Shown one piece after another: positions 23,504 through 35,745 of a stretch of 64,000 nt of DNA (position 1 is its first letter; every line of letters starts with the position of its first letter). This stretch comes from Liolophura sinensis (Eukaryota > Mollusca > Polyplacophora > Chitonida > Chitonidae): assembly GCF_032854445.1 (NCBI RefSeq), contig NC_088299.1, forward strand, positions 1,713,001 through 1,777,000, read 5' to 3'. The notes under the pieces were generated by a model. That model was given only the letters and a program-made list of their open reading frames with translations, ran no database searches and was not told where the DNA came from. The position numbers were made by a program, and so were the translations under genes.

Positions 23504-24559
23504 TTTTGAGCCAGAAATATATCCAATCTATCTCTGAGTCAGACATGAGCTACGACTATTAGTCCCTGAGACTACAGCAAATTAAGAAACAGGCCTTAAC
23601 TCACATCAAAAAGGCATGTTAATTGTGTCAGTTTTAACCCAAAATGAAAACCCAAAATTTTTATCCCGAGATGCCCTGGATTCCTCAGAAGAGCCCTGTT
23701 TATTGGTTTGTTTAGCCAGGGTGGTAGTTATAGCTGTAAACTCCATCAGATCCAAACAAAAGCTATAATAACAAGTCAAACAAAGGTGCAAGCTGAACTA
23801 CTCTAGATATATACCCAATTAGGGCCTTCCACATATTGCTGCCAGCAAGCACAGTTTAACCAATCAAAGCTCACTACTTTTTTTTGTTTTCGTATGTGCA
23901 ATGCACAGGGAGTTATAGAAATTGTGTTAAGACTTTAACATGTCAGGCAATTAAAGTGGACCTGATCAGTTATATTTACAACATGATTTCTACATTTCTA
24001 TCTACGGACCCTATAGCTAACCACTATGCCAGTAGGCATATCCCACATATGCAGGAAAACAATGTACGCTCTAGTTAACAGCTGGTTGGAATGGGCTGGA
24101 AACTTACACCTCATGGCCCGAGTCGGCTGCGCAGTGACGAATTAAAGTGAGTTATACAGCCCTTGTAACCTTTACTGGCCCTGCAGTTTGCTTGTGTTCC
24201 TAGCTATAAACCCAAACCATACTGATGACATAAGGCATGAGGTCACCAGACTAGAAAACTTAATTGTCAATACACTGCAGCCATAAATCAGGAAGCAAAC
24301 TGTGATCTTGTGATTAAAGTCTCCTGCCTTTTCCATCACCACGACATCAATATGGAATGCATCTGCATGCATCACATGGGGGGGGGGGGGGGGGAAGGGG
24401 GGGGGTGGGTCAGTAACTTATCAATTAAAGATCAGTGGTCTACCCATGGCAATCTGATTTTGAATGGACCACCACAGTAAACGTGTAAATTTATTGACTA
24501 CGCATTAGCCACAATGCAATCTAATAAATAAATCAATCCAACCATACTCTACATGTATA
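23504..24559. other. Non-coding with long G tract
   Basis: No gene recognised. At 24378-24409, runs of 17, 9 and 3 G are separated by AA and T. This could form G-quadruplexes, though run length is prone to sequencing error. Confidence 0.5.
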
Positions 24560-24930
24560 AAGTAATAAAGTAGCCCACATGAAGTTTAAAGAGTATTTTA
24601 AGTGTCTTGCTTTATGACGTTGCATACCTGAGATATCGCAGTTTAAAGTAAGCAAAATCGCACGCACTAGGAAAATCAAAAGCACTGCCATGTTATCAGT
24701 TTCGATCAATCAGACACGAGTTATCTCTATATCACGAGAACACAGCTGTTTGTGCTTGTGTTACCAGAGCCCTACTCTGCCCCTGTTTCTGTCTGTGTTA
24801 CCAGAGCCCTGTCCTGCCCTGCTGCTTAACCAGAAGTGCGTGGGGGTACAAGTGACACCAACATCATGTTTCTGGTTGCTGTTAAGATGGTGTAATTCCC
24901 ATGGCCTTCTAAGAATTCCAGAGTTAAAAT
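24560..24930. repeat. Dispersed repeat R3, copy 1
   Basis: Similar to 27175-27395: shared AAAGTA.CCCACATGAAGT, TTATCAGTTT(C/T), ATCAG.CAC.AGT and GGGGTACAA.TG.CAC followed by ATGTTTCTGG. This copy is longer. It contains a partial tandem duplication of GTGTTACCAGAGCCCT at about 24760-24815. Confidence 0.55.
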
Positions 24931-26603
24931 TGATTTATTGAACTATCAAAAACATTAGCAAAAAAAATGGCTGTGGCCATTTAGATTTGTTTCTATCGTT
25001 CTTTCTGAAAAACTATGGTGATATTATTTCTTGTCTGTGGATCATCCTCAGACTGGTTATGCACAAATATCTCACATCACATTCAAACATGAAAATAATC
25101 ATTCGAACAGCCTCAAATCTATCATCAGGTGAACATTTGTTTTCATTAGGCGATTAGCAAATTTTTGTTTGTCAGCATGAGACAGTTTCAAAAAACAAAA
25201 AACGAGTACTTAATCTCAGAAAACAAAACAAATCCTCAAAACAGATGTTCAGAAAAATAAATATAAACCAATGTACAAAAAAAAATCTTACTTTTATGCC
25301 CGTATAAACTGAATGCCTGATCTTATAGAGGTAGAAAAGTAACATAAAGATGATCAGAGCTTCAGATGAAAAACTGTGAAGTTATTTGTATGTATGGTAA
25401 TCAATAATTTAAAAACAAAAAAAAATTGAAGGCTCGAGGGAAGGACATTTGAAAACAACACTGATGCCTTCTGCACCTTCAAGTTATGGTGGTTTGAACT
25501 CCAGCTGCTTTATCAGTACATCTATTTATATTTTATAATTTTCTTCCACCATAATAAGTGTCCCGAGCTAAACAATCTGTTCAATATGAACTCTGAGGCC
25601 AATAAGGTTTCCTTAGGTTGCATTTCTTTAATGTCTTCCTAACAAATATCTTATAGCTATTGGCAAGAAATTTTTGTGGGATTCTGTCTTAATCAATTGT
25701 CCTTTACATAAGTAAGTTGTCTCGCCAACGGTTTCAAGGACTCTTGTTAGCTGACCTGGACTTGATGCACAAAGTAAAGTCCTTGTGACATGATTTTACC
25801 CTTGTGGTGAGTCCGGCACTGAGCCAGTAATACTCTGGCTTCACCTTAACAGAATAACAGGACAGCTAATCATGCAATGCCAATGGACACAAAATTTTAC
25901 AGACAGCTTATTACATATTTTTACAATTCTAACAGTTTTACTTTAACATAAATTACATGTGTATCAAAACGGATCTTATCTCTATCACTGCCCAAAGCCA
26001 GTGTGTTCCACCAGCCACAGGTTGTTTGCGGGGGTAAATAGTGCCATTACACATTAATCTCATTACTAATTAATGACAAAGCTTTTCCTGATGAGATGAA
26101 AGCCACATTTACTGGGACATTATTGCAAAACCTGCTGTGCGAGTTGGCACCATAGTTTATGTATCTCCCTTCCATTTCACAGATGTGGACGCCATTTCCT
26201 GTCAAACTGGCAATATTGTTGGTCACCAGGGCAAAGCTCTAAAAGCCTATGTCACTACAAAGAAATCCTCTCACTGGGTTTGCTTTCACGTGAATTGAAT
26301 GGCAAGATTGATAAATTCATTTACAAAGACACTGCCAAAAAAAGTGTTTCATTTGACTCTAACTTCTTCAGCAGGAAGATAGTACTATGATCATGTCAGT
26401 TGTCAAAAGGCCAGTTGTGTCACTCGTCTTTGTACCAATTCACTCAATTTTGTCTTCTCTATTTGTACTTTTGGAAATAAATAAAATCCCTTAAAGATTG
26501 AATGAATGCTGCTAGAGAATCTGTTGATGTATCTTTGAATTAAATTTTAACTTAATGCAAGAGCCTATACCAAACGATTGGTGCTTCAGTTTAAATGGCG
26601 ACT
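24931..26603. other. Non-coding stretch
   Basis: No gene recognised. At about 26473-26512, GGAAATAAATAAAATCCC followed by ATTGAATGAATG looks like a retrotransposon-type tail but has no body. Confidence 0.35.
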
Positions 26604-26859
26604 GATGCCTCCATGGCTCACCTGTTTAGCGCGCTAGCTCAGCGTAATGACCCAGAAGCCTCTCACCAATGCAGTCGCTGTGAGTTTCCTTCCCCAGCTG
26701 TATGTGCGAAGGTGTGCCAGCAGCCTGTGGATGGTCGTGGGTTTCCCCTGAGCTGTGCCCGGTTTCCTCCCACCATAATGCTGGCCGCCTTTCCATAAGT
26801 AAAATATTCTTCAGTATGTCGTACAAAACCAATCAAATAAATAAATAAATAAATAAATG
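26604..26859 (+). mobile_element. SINE-A, near full length
   Basis: The plus-strand head GCCTCCATGGCTCACCTGTT, with TAGCGCGCTAGCTCAGCG, leads to a body with CAGCCTGTGGATGGTCGTGG and CGGTTTCCTCCCACCATAAT. The 3' end is AAAATATTCTTCAGTATG and an (AAAT)n tail. The B-box region is altered (GTGAGTTTCCTTCCCCAGC), so pol III activity is doubtful. No clear target-site duplication. Confidence 0.9.
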
Positions 26860-27174
26860 TCAGCCAAAAACAGGAGAAATCAATACAAAGGCTTGGTAAA
26901 ATTGCCCAAATTCATATACTATTTCAGACTTAACGGGTACACATCTTCAAAGCATCTTTATATTTAAGCTTAAGATGCAGTGAAAACTAAAAGCCTTAGA
27001 CTAGTATACTCAAACATAAAATCTTACCATGGGACGCTACGTAAAGCAAATCCACAGCCTGATAATTTCAAAGGATAAAAATTCCAATAAAAGCTCAAAA
27101 TTTAGATGCCTACTTCTTCAATTACACCATGTGCATCGAGCCCAATAAAACAAAAGTCAACACTAGACCAAATG

Positions 27175-27395
27175 TGTATATACACCAACAAAGTATCCCA
27201 CATGAAGTGTAAAAATTCAATGATGCAAACTGAAGTGTGTCTAAGTTATCAGTTTTCAACCATCAGCCACAAGTGATTTTTTCAACTACAGAAGACCAAA
27301 TGAGCTTGGGGTACAAATGGCACGACATAATGTTTCTGGAATCTCTAACATTCTGGATCCTAGTAAGAATAACGGATTAAAAGCTGAGTTACAAA
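27175..27395. repeat. Dispersed repeat R3, copy 2
   Basis: Shorter relative of 24560-24930, aligned through CCCACATGAAGTGTAAA, TTATCAGTTTTC, ATCAGCCACAAGTGAT and GGGGTACAAATGGCAC. The similarity is moderate and was judged by eye. Confidence 0.55.
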
Positions 27396-27931
27396 GCATG
27401 TCGCAACAAATTCTTGAGGCCATTTAGTTGTTTTCATCCCACTTTCAAAGTAAATTAGGATATTTCATTTGTTGTCTTTTCATTTTATTTTCATGAGGAT
27501 GTAGTGAAAAAACACAGAACCTTACTCCGGTGGCTGTATGTATAACCTACTGAATCTTACAAGAAACCTGGTAATTTTGAAAAAAACATGTAATCTCAGA
27601 ATTAAGAGGTCTACAACTTCACAAACTGTGCAACTAGTTGACTCAAACATAAAACCTTACTCCATCTGGACCTGTCTGCATGGAAAGTCAAAACCCTGGA
27701 AAAAATTACTAATTAAAGAATAATTCATGTATATTTTAGACTTAAAATCTTCATTTTCAAAAGCATGTTCATGAAGAATATATACTGAAAACTTTAAGCA
27801 TGAACACAAAACTATTAGGAACTCACTAGCATGTAAATGGTATAGCTGATTAAAAAACAAAGCTAAGTTACTAGGACAACGACACAGACAGTTTTCCGCC
27901 TCGTGCAATATCAACAGCCTTACTTCATCAT

Positions 27932-28146
27932 AACGCAATGTGGTCGCTGTGAGTTCAAGTCCAGCTCATGCTGGCTTCTTCTCCGGCCGTCTTCTCCGGC
28001 CCTCTGGGAAGGTCTGCCAGCAACCTGTGGATGGTGGTGGGTTTCCCCTTGCTCTGCCCGGTTTCCTCCCACAATAATGCTGGCCACCGTCATTTAAGTG
28101 AAATATTCTTGAGTACGGCATAAAACACAAATCAAATAAAAAAAAC
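27932..28146 (+). mobile_element. SINE-A, 5'-truncated
   Basis: Starts within the head at AACGCAATGTGGTCGCTGTG, keeps the B-box-like GTGAGTTCAAGTCCAGC and carries GTCTGCCAGCAACCTGTGG. It ends GAAATATTCTTGAGTACGGC, ATAAAACACAAATCAAAT and poly(A). A short internal duplication of TCTTCTCCGGCC is present. Confidence 0.9.
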
Positions 28147-28558
28147 GAGCTCAAAGTTCAGTTGTTTTAGCCTTCCACACAGCTTTCGTATTTTCTAGTT
28201 TGAAAGGTAAATATATTTGTGAGGTTGTGCCAGTAATGTGCAGGCATATCAAATATCAGTCAAACAACATAATAAGTGATACTTAATTCCTTAAAAGGGA
28301 ACCTCAAAAGTTATTCAGGTCAAAGTTGTGAAGTGTTTTGTTCATTCCTGCCTTTGTTTTGATGATTTTGGGGCAAACTGGCAATGTATTACTCATTAAT
28401 ACTACAGGGGCTAGAAAATTAAACAATCAATTTGTCTCAAACTGCGGTCGTCAGTGCGTGCAGTAAACGGTCCTTAAATACACTGTACAGAGATTCTACA
28501 ACATCAGCTATGGATAATGAGCTCAATACTAACTTTGTATTACAACACTGTTAACTTT
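28147..28558. other. Non-coding stretch
   Basis: Nothing recognised before the minisatellite that follows. Confidence 0.35.
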
Positions 28559-28728
28559 GTAGATCAGAGTCTAGTCTCTGTAGATCTGAGTCTAGTCTCT
28601 GTAGATCAGAGTCTAGTCTCTGTAGATCTGAGTCTAGTCTCTGTAGATCTGAGTCTAAGTCTCTGTAGATCAGAGTCTAGTCTCTGTAGATCTGAGTCTA
28701 AGTCTCTGTAGATCTGAGTCTAGTCTCC
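28559..28728. repeat. Minisatellite, 21/22-bp unit, eight copies
   Basis: Units GTAGATCTGAGTCTAGTCTC(T) vary only at AGATCT versus AGATCA and by an extra A (TCTAAGTC) in two units. The near-identity suggests recent expansion. Confidence 0.95.
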
Positions 28729-30199
28729 AATATGACAATCATATCCCAACATTCTAAGCCTGAGTATCTTACACAAAGACTTGAAGAGGGATGTATATCC
28801 TTGCCTCGATCAATATTTTCGACAGTTGTACATGTATTTGTGCCATCTAGAACATTAATAAGACTTGGAAGCCATGTAAATTTGACTACATATTTTAATA
28901 TTGGTAATGTGTTATGAATAAAGGAGAGCAAAACTGCACAATGAAAATATTTTTGTACTCAAATTCCTAATTGTGTAGAAGTTTATTAATAGCTTGGGCT
29001 ATAGTCACCTAACAACAATTACAGGAACGGAGAATGCATCACCATCTTAAGAGGTACGAGGCTAAATCCCTTGGATTTCATTCTTTTCCTTTCAAATACT
29101 TTGCTTTAATCAAATGAAAAGTGCGTTCCTTCACAGTTTGCTTGAGGGTATACATCATTCATCGTGATAACACAGTTTTTCATCTTGTTTATGAAGATCG
29201 TGTCTTTCCTCAATACCCCTAGCTTTAAGGCATACTAACAATAATCTTGTATTTCTTTTCTGGTCGGCACCCACAAGTCCTTAACAACCTACTGTCTCAC
29301 CAATTTCTTGTTCAACTCATGCACACGGCTCTAAGGTTTCTTTGCTCCTGGCTATAGACACTTAGAATTATGTCCTAGTTAATGCACGGTTTATCTGAGA
29401 GTTGAACCACTTAAATAAAACCGAGGATCGGCTATTGATGTATTACCATATATCTTCTAATTCCTCAGCAATCTGATGTATCTTTCAGTCATACTCACTT
29501 CAAACATTGTCACACAAAGTGCCCCCAAGGGTTTTCCTCCTGTACAAGAATTCTGATGTCAAGTTATGGTAATTCTTGAATGACCTTAAAAATGGATCAG
29601 AGTCTACAGTGGACCAGAGACAAACAAACAAACAGAATAAAAAAAAATTCACGTTAACACAGGTTTTGAGGAATAGACTTGGATGTATGGTGCTGTGTGG
29701 CAGGGTGGGGGTGTTTATTCAAAGAACACACTTCACATCTCTTCAAGAAAAAGCCTAAGTTCTTGGACAAGCCTGCCTTAAGCCCCTCAGACCACAGACG
29801 GAGACAGTCAATGGAGTCTATTCATTTTAAAATCTGCAAAAACTGTCAACTATTCACTCAATGGTTTTACACCACAGCTATATAAATCAACTTTTACATC
29901 CTTGAAATGAGGAGAAATGTCTTGGTAAGCCAGCCAACAACAATCAGATTGTCATTATAAAAATTAGACACCTCATGTAACTGCTATACATCTCTTTGTA
30001 AAACATTAAAGATTCTCTGTACGTCTGTTCAGTATGGATTTATGTTTTTAATTTCCGGCAGACTTAAGATTTGGTTGCCTTTCTTAGGATGGAGATTTAT
30101 ATTAAGTTAAAGGTATAAAAATAGGTATCCAATAAAATATAACCTATCACCGTTATTGCAGATTCTCCTCAAGATGGAACATCACCTTTGTCAGGCTAA
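28729..30199. other. Non-coding stretch
   Basis: No gene recognised; frames at 28698-28931 (minus) and 29576-29885 (plus) have no known domain. Confidence 0.35.
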
Positions 30200-30217
30200 T
30201 GTATGTATGTATGTATG

Positions 30218-30260
<43 letters not shown>
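30200..30260. repeat. Compound microsatellite (GTAT)n(AT)n
   Basis: About five GTAT units pass directly into about 20 AT units. The YIYIYI and YVCMYV frames across it are artefacts. Confidence 0.95.
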
Positions 30261-30262
<2 letters not shown>

Positions 30263-30499
30263 CAAGAGATTCTACAGATTGTTGGCAACGTGCGTCACAG
30301 TCCGCCACCTGGATTGGACAACAATACATACCATACAATTATAAAGTTCTATTTTCTAATATAAAATACCCTGCCCAGGTGCACGTTTGGAATGTTCAAG
30401 TCGGTCCAATAGGTAGCAAGACAAAGAACTACAAAAATATACACATTTTTATTCCTCAATAATATAATAATAATACATTGTGCAGACTGGTTTTTAACA

Positions 30500-30750
30500 C
30501 AGTACAACATGTTTCTTCTCATTTTTAGGGCAGATATTAATAATGCTGAAAGCAAAGACTTACACTTCTTTCAAAGTTTTTTTTTTTTTTTTGGAAGAGT
30601 ATAGATGTGAATATGTTCCTCATTAGATGGACTAACCATGTGAGTGAAGAAAAAAAAAGAAATTGAATATTCCTGTTAGAATTACATGTATATTGGCTAA
30701 AAAGAGCAGACCTGGTGTCTCAAAAATCAGAAGCAAAATAATGAGGGTAG
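30500..30750. repeat. Dispersed repeat R2, copy 2
   Basis: Homologous to 17132-17385 in the same orientation. It includes TAGAATTACATGTATATTGG, CTAAAAAGAGCAGACCTGGT and the upstream GGCAGATATTAATAATGCTG. It has its own poly(T) run at about 30578-30594. Confidence 0.75.
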
Positions 30751-31404
30751 GAGTGGAAATGATTATATAACATTGCTCAACAGCCTGACACCAGTACTAA
30801 GTGTATACTACTACTACTATACTCAGACATATTACATACACTGTGCAAATGAAACACACTCGTTATAATGAAAACCAATGCTTTTATGATTTTCTTCCAA
30901 TATGTATATGCACAACAACACAGCCGGGTATGTTCACCATAAGTCTGTTGTCTATTGTGCATATGATATTGCAATAACAATGGAAGACAAGATAGGCTTG
31001 CATATAAACTGTATGCAGACCCACTTATCCTAATGCAGTCCTTCATGCAGGCCTACATGTATTGTTCTGCGACACCAAACTTGACCACTGGTCATCCATT
31101 TCCATTTTATCATTTGTCTTCACCGTCTTTAAGGGCTCTCATATTGGTATTTACCTTTCCAGATACAAGATACAAGTACGCATGGATGGTTTCAGGCGGC
31201 CTTGTAAATGTATAAATGTAATTTTGTACACTTTCCAAAACTCAAACAGAAGTGTCAAAGAGAAATTACACTATATACAAAATGTAACATTTCCTTGTCT
31301 TTCCTGTTTTTTAAAATAACCCACTGAGTTTGGTTGTAAACCTTGATTTGAACTGATAGCCTTAACAAGATTGTGTTTAATCGAAGCGGTTCGTCTTTTG
31401 AGAC
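30751..31404. other. Non-coding stretch
   Basis: No gene recognised. Confidence 0.35.
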
Positions 31405-31600
31405 AGATTTATTTCTTTATTTATGTGGTATTTTAATTATGCTGTACTTTTGTCATTTATAGATGCAAACGGCAACCAGCATTATGATAGGGGGAGGAAA
31501 CCCCTGAGCATCTGCAGGTTGCTGGCAAACCGTCCATGTACTGTCGGCAAACTCACAGCCACAGCATTGGTGAGAGGCTCGGGGTCCTTAGGAACTGGTA
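31405..31600 (-). mobile_element. SINE-A, degenerate
   Basis: AACCAGCATTATGATAGG, GAGCATCTGCAGGTTGCTGG and CATTGGTGAGAGGCTC mark the SINE-A body and head on the minus strand, with several deletions. Old copy. Confidence 0.75.
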
Positions 31601-34517
31601 GCATTTGAATGTTTCAGACTGACCATCATTTATGATGTGGAAATGAAGGAAATTATGGTTTCGGGGATGACAGCAATAGCTGAATGGGATTTAGCAGCCA
31701 TGATTAAAGTTCACTCCTATTGGAACTTTATCATTTACAAAGTGATGGAATGTGGCTGCTGGAACTGATACCACTCGATCATATCCCATACAATAGTCTC
31801 AGGTGCTCCTGAAGATCTGCAGGCTATTCAGAAGCCTATGGTCGTTTGGAACTGGAAACCAATGGCTGTTGTTGGGACTGACAAGAAGTGTTTGTTTGGG
31901 ACTAGCAGCCAAGGGTTATTCAAAGATTGCACAGAGTGGTCAATTAAAACAATACAATATGAAAACAAAACAAAAAAGCAATATTGCTATGTATAAGTAC
32001 ATGAATGACATGGTTTTTAAAAGCAATTCGCACAAATGTGACATGGTCTTTACAAGCAATACACACAAATGATGACATTTAGAAAAATTATTGCATATTG
32101 AGCAGTTTTTTTATAATGATTTGCAAGCAAAATCCATCTCATAATTAACTCTGTTTATCGCCAGTTGGATTGGAAATCTCCAATGAGAATCCCCAGGGTT
32201 GGATCTATACACTAATCTACATGCCTAAAACGGCACATCCTGTTTATTGCTGACCAATCTTGCAAGACAAAAGACGTGACGTAAGCTGTCACAGATGTCG
32301 CCACGGAAACCGGTTGAAGTTCCCATGAACTAGGGAGCGCAGTGACCAGTATTAGACTCGGTAAACAGGGCTGCTTTCACACTATCAGCTCTGGGTGTTA
32401 CACTTCCGACAGGGGCCAAATTGGATAGCAAGACAGTGACGCAGTGTCTCAAAATCAGCAACAATGAGGGGCTTTCCCTTCCGGACAAAGTGTCAGTCCC
32501 ACATATGATAAAACACTGCTGGGAGAGAAACAATTCTTCAACATACTTGACAATGGTCACCTGAATTTGTGAGCTCAATGACGTCTGCAAATCAATAACA
32601 ACCAATGCTGCAAAACTGAATGAAAAAGGAGGAATACTGATAACAACTGTCTAAGCTGAATTGGAATTCTTTATAATGGTCATAAAAATAGTTTGACTGA
32701 AATTTGCTTGCATTGCATAAATACATAATTTCAAACATAATGAATAATCTAAACCTTTACTTTACAATAAGCAACAGAAATTTCGTACACATGAATGGAC
32801 AGAAAAACCTACCGTCACTACTTGTGATCGCTGATAGAGCATATTTACATATTTATGTATTTTATTATTATTTATTTTATTTTATTTATGTATTTTTTAT
32901 CCTTCTCAGATTTCACCTCACCTGTTTTCTTAAGAACAGGAAAAAAGTTAAGCTACTGTGTCTTTTTTTTTTCATTGTCCGCCGGCAGATCAGGCAAATA
33001 AAAAAAAAAAACAGAAGGACAAAAACTCTGCCAGATGTCACAATATAACCATGACAAACTGCAAAAAAGGCAACAAGAGAGCTGTCAGGCATGCCTAGAT
33101 TATTCTTCAATCTCGCAGCTGAAGACAAAAAACAGTCTTAGCAGAAAAGTTAAAAGCAGTCTTAGCAAAGAAAGAATCTTCTCAAAAACCAATGACACGA
33201 CACTCCAATAAGTCCAGAGCAAAGTGACATAGTTGAAGAAAAAAAAGATATTTTTATCTAAATCTTGTGCAACTTTTTGAGAAAAAAAAATTTTGGAAAG
33301 TTATTCCTCCTCCGTAGAAATATAAACAAATGACCCTGTGAGAAAAAAAATTTCATGTCTTGCATTAAAAACATGTCACGAGAACATCTAAATATACAGA
33401 CTTGAAGCTGAAAAAGTGTGAAACCACATGTGACAAATTATAAGCTGTCTGTTTTATCAAACTATGAAACAGTGCAGTGCAGTACAATCCTTGTAATCTT
33501 AATAACATAAAAATTAATGTGCATATAGCCGCAGTGCTGATTTCATAACAGACCTGCGGACAGAAAATTAATGATCAATGCTGTAATACGCAGCTGTTTG
33601 GGAGAGCCATTATTTGCTCGCCAGCTATGGCCCAAGCAATTACAACATCATTAAAGTTGAGGCAATGGAAAGCAGTTTCATGACTGTACATGTGCTCTTG
33701 GAAGAGTTTTAGACTGGTACTGTGGATAAGTCAACTGGTCAGACAAGCTATAGGCATGCACTATCCCCTGCATCATGATAGTCTGGCTCAGATGTGCATT
33801 GATAAACCACAGACACCTGCTCTTAGGAACCGTACACGTTAGCATCATGCAGTATCAGATATGATACTGCTAATCGCACTTTTCCAATTCCTCACCAGCA
33901 CATGGGTGTTAGTTTCCAAAAGGTTAATTCTGTTGTCCTCCAGCACAACAACAACATGAGCGAACACCTATCAGCAATCGATTACAGATTTCTGGCAGAA
34001 ATGCCATCTTCAGGCGACAGTTGTAGCAGGTGTTCTGTAACTTTTGGAAACAGGTTATTTATACATTGTGTAGATCGTATTGATTCCCTTGGAAGGAGTT
34101 ATAACAACCTTGATGGTGCCTAACTGAAATCTCAATTTCAGTATAATGGACAAAAAACGTGTGGGGGAAAATAAATTACTTAAGGCAGGTTCACTTTTCT
34201 TCAATGAAGTATTTACTGAAACAAAGTATTTATTGAAACAATATAGTGTTTATTGAAACATCAATCAACTAAATCAGTTGAACATGTGTGTATCACAAAA
34301 TGCAGGGATAACAGTTTTAGTGAGGACAATGACTTTCAGACAGAATTGTGAGTAATTCTTGAAAATGGTATAAAGCTCATGAAACAAGGAATACTCTGAG
34401 CTATGTTCCCATACACCAAAACAGCATGTGTGGCGAGGCACAGCAATTTAGCAGTTGTGGACACGCCAGATTTAGATACAAATGCACTTTGATTTCAGTC
34501 CACATACCTGGACCTGG
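31601..34517. other. Non-coding stretch
   Basis: No gene recognised. From about 31730 to 31920 the words GGAACTG and GGGACT with CAGC recur loosely, perhaps a decayed tandem array. At about 34205-34258 three imperfect copies of GTATTTATTGAAACA are in tandem. Confidence 0.35.
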
Positions 34518-34800
34518 TTTGAGAAATGCAGTTCGATTCAGTGTGGTTCGGTTATGTGGAGTATCAATGAGAATAAACAGTCCCATTCCACTTAATTCAA
34601 TATGATCACCACTGCACAAATGTGCAGGACATGGATTTCCCCGAGCTGTACCGGAAGTATGACGTACCAGGATACCATTAAGAAGGAATTCCTGACAAAC
34701 AATGTTTTGGGTTCTGCAATGAACTGAATCCATTGTGTCCACACTTCTGCGTCGAAGTGCATTGCACGACCGTGCCTCAATGGAAAATCCATTCTCGCTG
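34518..34800 (-). other. Weak candidate exon
   Basis: On the minus strand an open frame runs from an acceptor-like TTCACATTCAG (about 34796) through MDTMDSVHCRTQ, NPCPAHLCSGDHIELSG and LNRTAFLKPGP. It ends at a donor-like CCAG/GTATGT (about 34517). The frame is open and cysteine-bearing, but I recognise no family and have no conservation evidence. A transposon-derived open frame is an equal possibility. Confidence 0.2.
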
Positions 34801-35172
34801 AATGTGAACCGATGCGATTTGATGTGAATTAAATGTAACTGTAGTTTGTGTGTCTATGGCATGCCTATACTTTTTTTCATTCACTTGTGCTAAATATTTG
34901 TAGAAAAATCCAGAGAACAGTGATGTGTAACACTGAATGCTGATATTAATCCATATGTAATCCATATGTAATATTAGCTACATGATCACTCTGAGATAGG
35001 ATTACTGATGCCATTGATTTCCATAACCTGTAATGTACATATAGTAAGTCATGTAAGAAATTGATCCTGCAAAACAACACTTGATTCCAGCACAGATCAC
35101 CAATGTAAAGGCAAATCTCTGTAGCGATATGACCATAGCCTTTTTAACAACCAAAGAAAGGGAGATAGCCAA

Positions 35173-35457
35173 CTCAGCAGAAAAATATGGCACTGAGTCA
35201 CAGCAGGATACAGGAATATACTCTACTCAGCAGACATATATGGCACTGAGTCACAGCAGGATACAGGAATATACTCTACTCAGCAGACATATATGGCACT
35301 GAGTCACAGCAGGATACAGGAATATACTCTACTCAGCAGACATAAATGGCACTAAGTCACAGCAGGATACAGCAATATACTCTACCTCAGCAGACATATA
35401 TGGCACTGAGTCACAGCAGGATACAGGAATATACTCTACTCAGCAGACATATATGGC
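35173..35457. repeat. Minisatellite, 53-bp unit, five copies
   Basis: Units begin GGCACTGAGTCACAGCAGGA and end CTCAGCAGACATATAT. One unit has AGCAATATACTCTACCTCAG in place of the usual form, a one-base insertion. Copies are almost identical, so expansion is recent. Confidence 0.95.
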
Positions 35458-35544
35458 AATCCAATGACTTGAAGAATGACTGGGTCACACACAATAACCA
35501 ACAATATTTAAGGCCTGCCATATCACATTTTTCTATGCAATTCA

Positions 35545-35745
35545 TTTGACTGGTGTGCTATTTCATACTCAAGATTAGTCCATGACGGTACTTATGGTTG
35601 CGATAAAGCGAGCAGAGCTTGGGAGAAATCCCAACACTCCCAAATCAGAGCGAAGGCCAGCAGGAGCGGGACTGGAACTCGAACTCGACTGAATTGGTCA
35701 GAGGATCGTGGACCATGCTAACCGCTCCACCATGAGGCGCACAGC
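35545..35745 (-). mobile_element. SINE-A-related element with a different tRNA head
   Basis: The left end TTGACTGGTGTGCTATTTCA, followed by TACTCAAGATTAGTCCAT, resembles the SINE-A 3' domain. The middle (AGAGCTTGGGAGAAATCCC and GAAGGCCAGCAGGAGC) resembles the SINE-A body. On the minus strand the head reads GTGCGCCTCATGGTGGAGCG, then GTTAGCATGGTCCACGATC and the B-box-like GAGTTCGAGTTCCAGTC. The head sequence differs from that of other SINE-A copies. It is a distinct subfamily or a SINE that acquired another tRNA. Confidence 0.7.
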
